Source: JAEUIZ01 sp046155605 (GTDB taxonomy: Bacteria; Planctomycetota; Phycisphaerae; Phycisphaerales; UBA1924). From it: 12,085 bases of DNA. The notes under the pieces were generated by a model. The model saw nothing but the letters and a program-made list of their open reading frames with translations. It was not told where the DNA came from and made no database searches. The stretch's first letter is position 1. The number at the start of each line of letters is the position of its first letter. Made by a program: the position numbers and the translations under genes. Below are positions 7,241 to 12,085 of this stretch, piece by piece. The stretch is from contig JBJXFQ010000036.1 of NCBI GenBank assembly GCA_046155605.1, forward strand, positions 1 through 12,085. Reading direction: 5' to 3'.

Positions 7241-8992
7241 TCATCCCGCGCTCGATTCGCGCACCACTCGCTCGAACAAGCGAGAAGGCGAGGGCACGCC
7301 GGTGAACAGCCGGAACTGTGCCTCCGCCTGAAGCACGAACATCGTCAAGCCGTCGATGAGTCTTGAGTTGCGATCTCGCGCGGCGCGGATCAGCGGCGTC
7401 TCGACGGGGCGATAGACCGTGTCGAGGACCACCGCGCCGGGGCGGAGCGAGGCCGCGGGAATCGGCGTGGAGTCGGGCGCTGGGCCGCCCTCCATGCCCA
7501 CGGGCGTGCAGTTGATGAGCGCGTCGTAGTCGCCGACAGTGGCCGATTCCGAGGCTCGGATTGTCGGCGATCGTGAGTCGAGATTCGATTCGAGCGCGCG
7601 CGAGAGGGATTCGGCGAGTGCTTTTGCGCGTTCGGGGCGACGAGCGTGGATGGTCACGCTTGAGCCGGCTCGCGCGAGCGCGAATGCCGCGGCACGGGCC
7701 GTGCCTCCCGCGCCGAGAACCGTGATGCGCGCGCCGGCGAGGCTCCCGATCGCAACCTCCAGCGATGCGACGATCGCCTGCGCGTCGGTGTTATGCACGG
7801 AGATGCCGGCCGCCGCCCCCCCGGTGCCGCGCTCGACGAGGATCGTGTTGGCCGCGCCAATCGCGTCAGCGTCGGCGTCGATTCGCCAGCCGGACTCGCG
7901 CGCCAGCCGCACGAGGTTCTCCTTGTGCGGGATCGTCACGCTCGCGCCGCGGAACGCGAGCCGCGGATGCTCGATCAACTCCGTGAGCGTGGCCTTCAGG
8001 CTCTCATAACCGCCGTCGCTGATGGCGCGCGTCGCCTCGGCCGCTGCGCCGCCACGATCGCCGCCGGCTCCATCTCCCCCGACCACGGGCATCGGAAGGT
8101 AGACGGCGTCGCGTTCGATTGCGGCGAACCCCGCGTTATGGACGCGCGGCGAGAGCGAATGCCCCAGCGGATAGCCGATGACGCCGTAGACCTCTGTCGT
8201 CGGCGTGATGGAACGGAATCGGTAGAGGTCGAGCAGTTCGCGGATTGTCGGCTGGCCCGGCGCGGTCACGGTCTCGGACCGCAGGCTCGCAAACGTAAGA
8301 AACCCGCCGAACTTTGGCGCAAGCACGCGCGACATGAGCCCAAACTCGCCCATCCCCAGCGCGACCGTCGGGCGATCGCGCTCCGCGAGGATGTCGAAGA
8401 ACTCGAGGTTGTCGCGGATCGATCGGCAGCGATAGGCGATCTTGAGCACGCGGGCCGCGTCGATCGCGCGCATCGCGGCGAGTCGGCGCGCGAGATCGAC
8501 GGGTCGTCCGTCGAAGTCGTGCATTGAAAGGACGAGTGACGTTCGCAGGTCGCGGAGTTGCTCTGGATGGTCGATGGCCAGCCGCAGTTTTTGGCGGATA
8601 TTAGCCGAGCGTTCCCATGTCGAGAGTTCGGCGTCGAGATATCGCGGCGGGTGCTCGGCGGAGCCGTCGGGGAACTTCCCGAACGCGGTGCCGAGGCGTT
8701 CATAGAGCGCGACGCGGGCGTCGTCGGGGCCGTCGTAGCCGCCACCCTCGCGCGCGGATCGGCAGGTGATGATGCACGGGAGCGGCGAGAGCGCGGCGAG
8801 GCGGAGCACGTCGCGCGTCTCGGGCGTGTCGATCGCCGCGCCGGCGTGATCGTCCTCGGGTGCCGCGCCCGTGAAGAAGTCGTCAACGCGAAACTCGACG
8901 AGGTCCGCACCGGCCCGCCGGGCTTCGTGGGCGTCACGAAGCGCCGTCTCGACGCTCTCCACCAGGATCGGGACGCATAGCAGCGATGACAC
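7241..8992 (-). CDS. aroDE: Bifunctional 3-dehydroquinate dehydratase / shikimate dehydrogenase
   Basis: A 583-residue fusion catalysing steps three and four of the shikimate pathway in the cytoplasm: dehydration of 3-dehydroquinate, then NADPH-dependent reduction to shikimate. Residues 1 to about 262 are a type I dehydratase with E33 (EFRVD), H158 (SMHDFDG), the Schiff-base lysine K184 (LKIAYR), R222 and a TAPGQ lid with Q247; the lid position that is serine in the E. coli enzyme is threonine here. Residues about 268-583 are AroE: VIGYPLGHSLSP (S279, S281), SVTIPHKEN with catalytic K357, AANT (N382), NTDA with D403, a GAGGTARAA nucleotide loop at 427-435, NCTPVGM and a C-terminal FVLQAEAQF with Q555. 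A Gly/Ala-rich insert lies at about 304-320. The GTG start at 8992 is forced by an in-frame stop at 9011-9013; no Shine-Dalgarno is seen. The same domain order occurs in plant and chlamydial fusions. Confidence 0.95.
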   Translation of the reverse strand: MSSLLCVPILVESVETALRDAHEARRAGADLVEFRVDDFFTGAAPEDDHAGAAIDTPETRDVLRLAALSPLPCIITCRSAREGGGYDGPDDARVALYERLGTAFGKFPDGSAEHPPRYLDAELSTWERSANIRQKLRLAIDHPEQLRDLRTSLVLSMHDFDGRPVDLARRLAAMRAIDAARVLKIAYRCRSIRDNLEFFDILAERDRPTVALGMGEFGLMSRVLAPKFGGFLTFASLRSETVTAPGQPTIRELLDLYRFRSITPTTEVYGVIGYPLGHSLSPRVHNAGFAAIERDAVYLPMPVVGGDGAGGDRGGAAAEATRAISDGGYESLKATLTELIEHPRLAFRGASVTIPHKENLVRLARESGWRIDADADAIGAANTILVERGTGGAAAGISVHNTDAQAIVASLEVAIGSLAGARITVLGAGGTARAAAFALARAGSSVTIHARRPERAKALAESLSRALESNLDSRSPTIRASESATVGDYDALINCTPVGMEGGPAPDSTPIPAASLRPGAVVLDTVYRPVETPLIRAARDRNSRLIDGLTMFVLQAEAQFRLFTGVPSPSRLFERVVRESSAG

Positions 8993-9096
8993 GGCGGAGT
9001 GTACGTCGGCCTATATTGGCTCCGCGCCGAGCCGGGCGCAACACCTTCCAGCGGATTGATGCCACGAGCGATCCCGTACCACCATCCTGGCACTCT

Positions 9097-9300
9097 GTGG
9101 CGACTCGTCGCACGGTGGTCCATCGCGCGCTCACCTATGCCGTCGTCGTCGGCGCGGTGCTCATCACGATCAACCACGGCGACGCGATCCTGCGCGGTGA
9201 GGTGGACGGCTCACGGCTGGCGCGAATGGTGCTGACGATGTTCGTGCCGTACGTCGTCTCGACGCTCTCGAGCGTTGGCGCGATCCGCGCGCGGCATTGA
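9097..9300 (+). CDS. nrtS: NrtS-type nitrate/nitrite transporter, small membrane protein
   Basis: A short two-helix membrane protein. The segment VVGAVLITINHGDAILRG followed by FVPYVVSTLSSV matches the pattern I know for NrtS, a small nitrate/nitrite transporter described in cyanobacteria and widespread as a family. With a GTG start at 9097 it has 67 residues, membrane segments at about 9-27 and 42-63, and the NHGD motif at 26-29. The start is uncertain: an ATG at 8986 in the same frame would give 104 residues but would overlap the 5' end of the divergent aroDE gene and add a basic, unstructured leader; TTG 9016 and GTG 9115 are also possible. I prefer 9097 because it leaves about 100 bases for divergent promoters. 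No nitrate reductase genes are visible, so the physiological context is unknown. NrtS may act as a homo-oligomer, as its size implies. Confidence 0.8.
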   Translation: MATRRTVVHRALTYAVVVGAVLITINHGDAILRGEVDGSRLARMVLTMFVPYVVSTLSSVGAIRARH

Positions 9301-9343
9301 GGCGGCAGGCCGAGAACATGCTCGGCGATGACGGGCAGCCGCC
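9301..9343 (+). other. Nested hairpin directly after nrtS
   Basis: Immediately after the nrtS stop, GGCGGC (9301-9306) can pair with GCCGCC (9338-9343), and inside it GCCGAG (9309-9314) pairs with CTCGGC (9321-9326) around an AACATG loop. No run of T follows, so it is not a classic intrinsic terminator. It may protect the 3' end of the mRNA or assist factor-dependent termination. Confidence 0.4.
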
Positions 9344-9393
9344 AGTGTCGGCGCTCGCGCCGGAAGCGATGGCGCGTAATGCCACACAAAAGC

Positions 9394-9410
9394 CGATCAT
9401 CGATTGATCG
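9394..9410. repeat. Inverted repeat between nrtS and the secreted-protein gene
   Basis: CGATCA (9394-9399), loop TCGAT and TGATCG (9405-9410) form a perfect 6-base-pair inverted repeat. It could end nrtS transcription or be a protein-binding palindrome. No T-tract follows, and its function is not determined. Confidence 0.35.
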
Positions 9411-9542
9411 TGAGGGCGATGTCATACTAATAGTGGTCCGCTCGGAGTTATATGGCCATTGATGCACAATAGAAAGTGTTCGTGATTCTCGACATCAGTT
9501 GGCGCCTGAGCCGCGAACTCATAGTGAATTATTGTGAATGGG

Positions 9543-9571
9543 TCGAATGGGCGGAAAAACCGTGGTAAACT
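9543..9571 (+). promoter_or_regulatory. Possible promoter of the PEP-CTERM-like gene
   Basis: TCGAAT (9543-9548) and TAAACT (9566-9571) are separated by 17 bases, the spacing of a housekeeping-sigma promoter. They match the consensus at 3 of 6 and 4 of 6 positions, which is weak. The position, at the end of the AT-rich block and about 125 bases before the start codon, is sensible. A leader with two short hairpins (GGCCC/GGGCC at 9587-9601 and CCGGC/GCCGG at 9664-9678) would follow. Confidence 0.25.
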
Positions 9572-9696
9572 GGGATGGTGGAGGAAGGCCCAGCGGGGGC
9601 CGTCTCGGCAATGCGTTCCAGAGGACATCCGCGGCGAGCGGGTTCTCATATGTAGGTGGAGCACCGGCCTCGTGCCGGGCCTAGGAGAGGTATCAC

Positions 9697-10758
9697 ATGA
9701 AGCAGAAAGCGTTTGTGGCCCTTGTGGCGGTTCAGGCGATGGCATCGATGGCCGCGATGGCGCAGGCTCCCGGTGACATCCTGTTCACCGACGAGCAGGC
9801 GCGGTCGATCCGCCTCATCCCCACGGTCGGCGTCCCCAGCACGCTGCACACCTTTGCCGACCCCACGACCCGCCTGGCGGGCATCACGCAGGGCGGCGAC
9901 GGGCAGTGGTATGTGGCCAACGGGCCGTTCCCCGTCGGCAATCCCAGCGCGTCGAGCATCATCCGCGTGGCGAATCTCTTCAGCGCGCCCTCGCCGAGCA
10001 TTTTCAACTCCAGCGATCCGCTGCAGAACCCGCACGGGCTTGTTTATGACGCGCCGCGGAACCGCTTCCTCGCGGTCAACAACCCGATCCAGCCGATGTC
10101 ACAGCCCGAGCAGCCCGGCATCCTCGCCGTCACCAGCAGTTCCATGAACTTCGTCTTCACTGGCCCCGGCTTCGGCGCGCCGCCCCCGTCCTTCCGCAAC
10201 GGCACCTACATGGTTCCGGACCCCAACACCCCCAATGACTACATCGTCATGGCCGAGAACGGCGGCATGTTCAACCCCGGCACGCCCGACGGCGAGGCCA
10301 GCACCATGTGGCGCCTCACGATCGACCCCGGCACCGGCAACGGCACCATGACCCTCCTCAAGGACCTCAGCACCACGCCCTTCGGCGTCCTTGCCAACGC
10401 CCGCGGCATCACCGCCATCCCCGGCACCCGTGACTTCTTCATCACCGACGTCATCAAGGACTCGGTCTACAAGGTCACGCTCGACAACACCGGCGTCTTC
10501 TCGAACATCTCGCTCGTGCAGAGCGGGCTCAACGGCGTCGAGTCGATCATCTTCAACCCGTACACCAACAAGCTCGTCCTCGACGTCAGCGACGACCTCG
10601 TCAGCCCGACGATCCAGCAGATGAACCTCGACGGCAGCGGGCTCGTCGTCCTCACCACCGGTCACGCGCGCGGGTTCGCCATTGTCCCGACGCCGGCCTC
10701 GGCCGCGGCGCTGCTGGGCGCGATGGGCCTGTCCGTCGCCCGTCGTCGTCGCAAGTAA
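9697..10758 (+). CDS. Secreted beta-propeller-like protein with PEP-CTERM-type tail
   Basis: A 353-residue exported protein. AGGAGAGG at 9683-9690 is a strong ribosome binding site for the ATG at 9697. The N-terminus MKQKAFVALVAVQAMASMAA is a Sec signal peptide with probable cleavage after AMA near residue 22. The mature part is rich in Asp, Asn, Gly and Pro and has repeated short segments such as GDILFTDEQARSIRL, NPHGLVYD, ARGITAIPGTRDFFITD and GVESIIFNPYTNKLVL, resembling the blades of NHL/SMP-30 type beta-propellers; an exact blade count cannot be made by eye. The C-terminus has VPTPASAAALLGAMGLSVA then RRRRK: a proline-rich box, a membrane span and a basic end, as in PEP-CTERM sorting signals, with VPTPA in place of the textbook VPEP. 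Such tails are recognised by exosortase and anchor or release proteins at the envelope. No exosortase gene is in the window. Enzymatic activity, if any, is unknown. Confidence 0.85.
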   Translation: MKQKAFVALVAVQAMASMAAMAQAPGDILFTDEQARSIRLIPTVGVPSTLHTFADPTTRLAGITQGGDGQWYVANGPFPVGNPSASSIIRVANLFSAPSPSIFNSSDPLQNPHGLVYDAPRNRFLAVNNPIQPMSQPEQPGILAVTSSSMNFVFTGPGFGAPPPSFRNGTYMVPDPNTPNDYIVMAENGGMFNPGTPDGEASTMWRLTIDPGTGNGTMTLLKDLSTTPFGVLANARGITAIPGTRDFFITDVIKDSVYKVTLDNTGVFSNISLVQSGLNGVESIIFNPYTNKLVLDVSDDLVSPTIQQMNLDGSGLVVLTTGHARGFAIVPTPASAAALLGAMGLSVARRRRK

Positions 10759-10812
10759 ATCGCTCGCCCCGGCTCGGATCATCGCGGGACGGGGCCAGAG
10801 TTTGATCGTGCG

Positions 10813-10840
10813 AAGCCCGGCGCTAATGGCCGGGCTTTTT
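10813..10840 (+). terminator. Intrinsic terminator after the PEP-CTERM-like gene
   Basis: AAGCCCGGC (10813-10821) and GCCGGGCTT (10829-10837) form a 9-base-pair, GC-rich stem around the loop GCTAATG, followed by a run of five T (10836-10840). It lies 54 bases after the stop codon. On the other strand the stem is preserved but no T-run follows, so termination should mainly act on the plus strand. Confidence 0.9.
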
Positions 10841-10852
10841 CGTGCGCTTCGT

Positions 10853-10981
10853 TCAAGCCTGAGACGCCTTCGCCGCGATCTGCCGCATGTCTCCGCACTC
10901 CGGGCAAGGCGTGGTTTCCGACGTCACTCGAGAGAGCCTTGGCACAATCGCGTAGTACGATTCCGAATCTGTCACGAACAT
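10853..10981 (-). CDS. Possible small CPECG-containing ORF or gene remnant
   Basis: A minus-strand frame from an ATG at 10979-10981 to a stop at 10853-10855 would encode 42 residues starting MFVTDSESYYAIVPRLSRVT and containing PCPECGDMRQ, a C-x2-C pair typical of zinc ribbons. Third codon positions are mostly G or C, as in real genes of this genome. It converges on the terminator at 10813-10840. However, only two cysteines are present, no Shine-Dalgarno is evident, and it partly overlaps the longest possible start of the plus-strand neighbour. The adjacent minus frame just upstream (to about 11040) also looks protein-like (GLFIEVYTDQSVV), so this may be the 3' end of a gene broken by a frameshift near 10995. 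Treat as tentative. Confidence 0.25.
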   Translation of the reverse strand: MFVTDSESYYAIVPRLSRVTSETTPCPECGDMRQIAAKASQA

Positions 10982-11022
10982 CGAATAGATGCCTGACAAC
11001 GGACTGGTCGGTGTACACCTCG

Positions 11023-11871
11023 ATGAACAAGCCCGCATCAACTCATGACTGGAACTTCGACGCCGCTGCAGTGAAGGCCTCAGAGCTCGCCAATTGCTGC
11101 GTGACGTACGGATGCGAAATTAGCACTTCATCGCCGCTGTGTCGATTTCAACGTTTCTTTGCGATGCTCGCGCAACGCTCGAGCGGAGAATGGGTTCTTT
11201 ACAAGCCCGGAGAGGCTATGTCTATCTGCCACGGAGCGGCAATGCTACACCGCCTGGAACAAATCAAGCAGTTTCTCATGCCTATGGGACCACAGTGGCG
11301 TTCTAAACTGCAGATCGCCCTTGGCGGCTCCGAAGTGCCGGCCAAGCCAGAGCAGGCCCGAGATCATATGTTCGAGCTTGGAATCGCTGCCGCACTCCGA
11401 GAAAGCGGCCTGAGTCCAGAGCCGGCAGAACCCGACATTCTGGTGAAACTCGACGGATTGACGCTTGGGATTGCCTGCAAAGTGCTTTACTCTCGCAAGA
11501 ATGTCGCAAAACAAATTAGTCGGGCGCGAGACCAAATTGTGTCATCTGGTCGTCCAGGAATTATCGCGATCGACATATCCAAACTCATCCATGACCACGA
11601 GCACGCATTGCAGGCTGCCAATCAGGAGCTGGCGACGGCACGCATGAAATCGTTGGCAAGGTTAACCACGACCGAGTTCACGCGCCAGTTCTCTCGTGCT
11701 GAGATGGAAGTACAGGTTTTAGGTTGGCTCGTTGCACACACCACCCAATCGTTCGCTGACGGGGTGTATGCGTCTCTTTCCGAGTGCTTTCCAAGCACAA
11801 ATCGACGTGCGCTAGACCCTCGGAATCGCTACTTGCGGTCGCTATCCCAACGACTGAGTGGAAGGTACTAG
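11023..11871 (+). CDS. Unassigned protein with PD-(D/E)XK-like nuclease core
   Basis: A 282-residue protein from the ATG at 11023; an in-frame TTG at 10939 would give 310 residues but with a poor N-terminus, and no start has a clear Shine-Dalgarno. I do not recognise a named family. Residues about 111-185 have the order of a PD-(D/E)XK fold: a helix with a glutamate (HMFELGIAAALRESG, E118), a strand with PD (EPDILVKLDG, D138), a strand ending in lysine (LTLGIACK, K153), then a helix with ISRARDQI and a GIIAIDIS strand. The acidic residue normally two places before the lysine is alanine (A151), so the site is either inactive or completed by another residue. The N-terminal 110 residues and the helical C-terminus (about 195-282) are unassigned. 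There is no signal peptide or membrane segment. GC is visibly lower than in the flanking genes, suggesting horizontal acquisition. The gene converges on ilvE with 35 bases between. Confidence 0.7.
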   Translation: MNKPASTHDWNFDAAAVKASELANCCVTYGCEISTSSPLCRFQRFFAMLAQRSSGEWVLYKPGEAMSICHGAAMLHRLEQIKQFLMPMGPQWRSKLQIALGGSEVPAKPEQARDHMFELGIAAALRESGLSPEPAEPDILVKLDGLTLGIACKVLYSRKNVAKQISRARDQIVSSGRPGIIAIDISKLIHDHEHALQAANQELATARMKSLARLTTTEFTRQFSRAEMEVQVLGWLVAHTTQSFADGVYASLSECFPSTNRRALDPRNRYLRSLSQRLSGRY

Positions 11872-11906
11872 AGACACAAACGGAAGAAAATCGTCCCGCG
11901 CTCCGC

Positions 11907-12085
11907 CTACTCCACCGGCACGTTGTCGCTCGTCACGATCTCGCGGAATCGCTGCCGCAGGCGCTTGGTGATCGGGCCTTCGCCGTCGCTGATCTTGACG
12001 GCCCGGGTGATCTTGCCCTTCCCGTCGTGCTGGTCGATCTGGGCGACCGCGATGATCTCCGCCGCCGAGCCGGTGAGGAAGACCT
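11907..12085 (-). CDS. ilvE: Branched-chain amino acid aminotransferase, 3' end only
   Basis: The last 59 codons of a gene entering from the right edge, with the TAG stop at 11907-11909. The fragment reads VFLTGSAAEIIAVAQID, then GPITKRLRQRFREIV, ending VPVE. This is the C-terminal signature of class IV (D-amino-acid transferase-like fold) branched-chain aminotransferases: the FLTGSAAEI turn contributes to the PLP-phosphate and substrate pocket, and G-P-(I/V)-T-K-R is nearly invariant. The enzyme makes the last step of valine, leucine and isoleucine synthesis from the 2-oxo acids and glutamate. The catalytic lysine lies outside the window. GC-rich codon use matches the core genome, in contrast to the adjacent low-GC gene. 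Confidence 0.9.
   Translation of the reverse strand, partial: VFLTGSAAEIIAVAQIDQHDGKGKITRAVKISDGEGPITKRLRQRFREIVTSDNVPVE

Larger units (their letters stand above)
9301..9696. other. 396-base intergenic region, AT-rich in its centre
   Basis: No convincing gene is seen on either strand; short open frames here have no start signal or recognisable sequence. The region holds the nested hairpin at 9301-9343, a second inverted repeat at 9394-9410 (CGATCA, loop TCGAT, TGATCG), an AT-rich block around 9411-9540 (25 of 60 bases G or C at 9421-9480), a possible promoter at 9543-9571, and two small hairpins in the presumed leader of the next gene at 9587-9601 and 9664-9678. The AT-rich block is the largest non-coding drop in GC in the window and is where I would place the promoter of the secreted-protein gene. 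Confidence 0.5.

Noticed and set aside
7793..8527. A 244-codon plus-strand frame opposite aroDE
   Set aside because: Antisense shadow; aroDE carries complete active-site motifs in the minus frame.
9011..9020. TATATT flanked by GCC and GGC as a -10 box for aroDE or nrtS
   Set aside because: No matching -35 element at 16-18 bases was found on either strand, so it is only a suggestive AT-rich patch.
9135..9467. A minus-strand frame covering nrtS and the following gap
   Set aside because: No start signal, no hydrophobic or domain pattern, and antisense to the NrtS motif region.
10099..10782. A 227-codon minus-strand frame opposite the secreted-protein gene
   Set aside because: Asp/Glu/Val/Gly-rich reading typical of antisense to GC-rich codons; the plus gene has a signal peptide, ribosome binding site, sorting tail and terminator.
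10766..10795. GCCCCG/CGGGGC inverted repeat after the PEP-CTERM-like stop
   Set aside because: Short stem with an 18-base loop and no T-run; the strong terminator at 10813-10840 explains the 3' end better.
10850..11880. Low-GC stretch as a mobile element
   Set aside because: No transposase, integrase, terminal inverted repeats or target duplications were found, so only foreign origin, not mobility, can be suggested.
1..12085. CRISPR array, tRNA or rRNA genes
   Set aside because: No regularly spaced repeats and no cloverleaf or conserved rRNA stretches were noticed on either strand by eye.

Overview
The window looks like chromosome from a GC-rich member of the Planctomycetota, most like the Phycisphaerae. 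That placement is inferred from four things. Most of the sequence is high in GC (about 67% in one 60-base line counted by hand). One secreted protein ends in a PEP-CTERM-type tail of the planctomycete flavour (VPTPA, a hydrophobic stretch, then RRRRK). There is a small DUF5658-like membrane protein. Dehydroquinate dehydratase and shikimate dehydrogenase are fused in one polypeptide. Many starts lack a clear Shine-Dalgarno sequence.

Left part (1-5040), surface-glycan locus. Two tandem, paralogous GT4-type glycosyltransferases lie on the minus strand and share a 4-base ATGA overlap. The promoter-distal one runs off the left edge. The promoter-proximal one carries a C-terminal GT2/GT-A-like domain that looks degenerate. 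Only about 60 bases away a divergent gene encodes a multi-pass GT-C-like membrane protein with an early FWSDDYW motif. Its coding sequence contains four copies of an 8-base tandem repeat.

Middle part (5087-9300), housekeeping and small membrane proteins. A 138-residue protein of unknown function precedes nadA (quinolinate synthase). Converging on nadA is an aroDE fusion followed by the DUF5658-like gene, whose likely ribosome binding site lies in a hairpin directly after the aroDE stop. Divergent from aroDE is a small NrtS-type (nitrate/nitrite transporter) membrane protein.

Right part (9301-12085). A 396-base intergenic region has an AT-rich centre, several hairpins and a possible promoter. 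It leads to a secreted beta-propeller-like protein with the PEP-CTERM-type tail, closed by a strong intrinsic terminator. A lower-GC stretch (about 10850-11880, lines counted at 43-60%) follows. It holds an unassigned 282-residue protein with a PD-(D/E)XK-like core in which the usual acidic residue before the lysine is alanine (ACK), and a possible minus-strand remnant with a CPECG motif. The 3' end of ilvE (branched-chain aminotransferase) enters from the right.

No tRNA, rRNA, CRISPR array or insertion sequence was recognised. No complete new system can be demonstrated. The best candidate for something undescribed is the low-GC nuclease-fold orphan; next are the repeat-bearing GT-C gene beside the glycosyltransferase pair and the hairpin-gated DUF5658-like gene.
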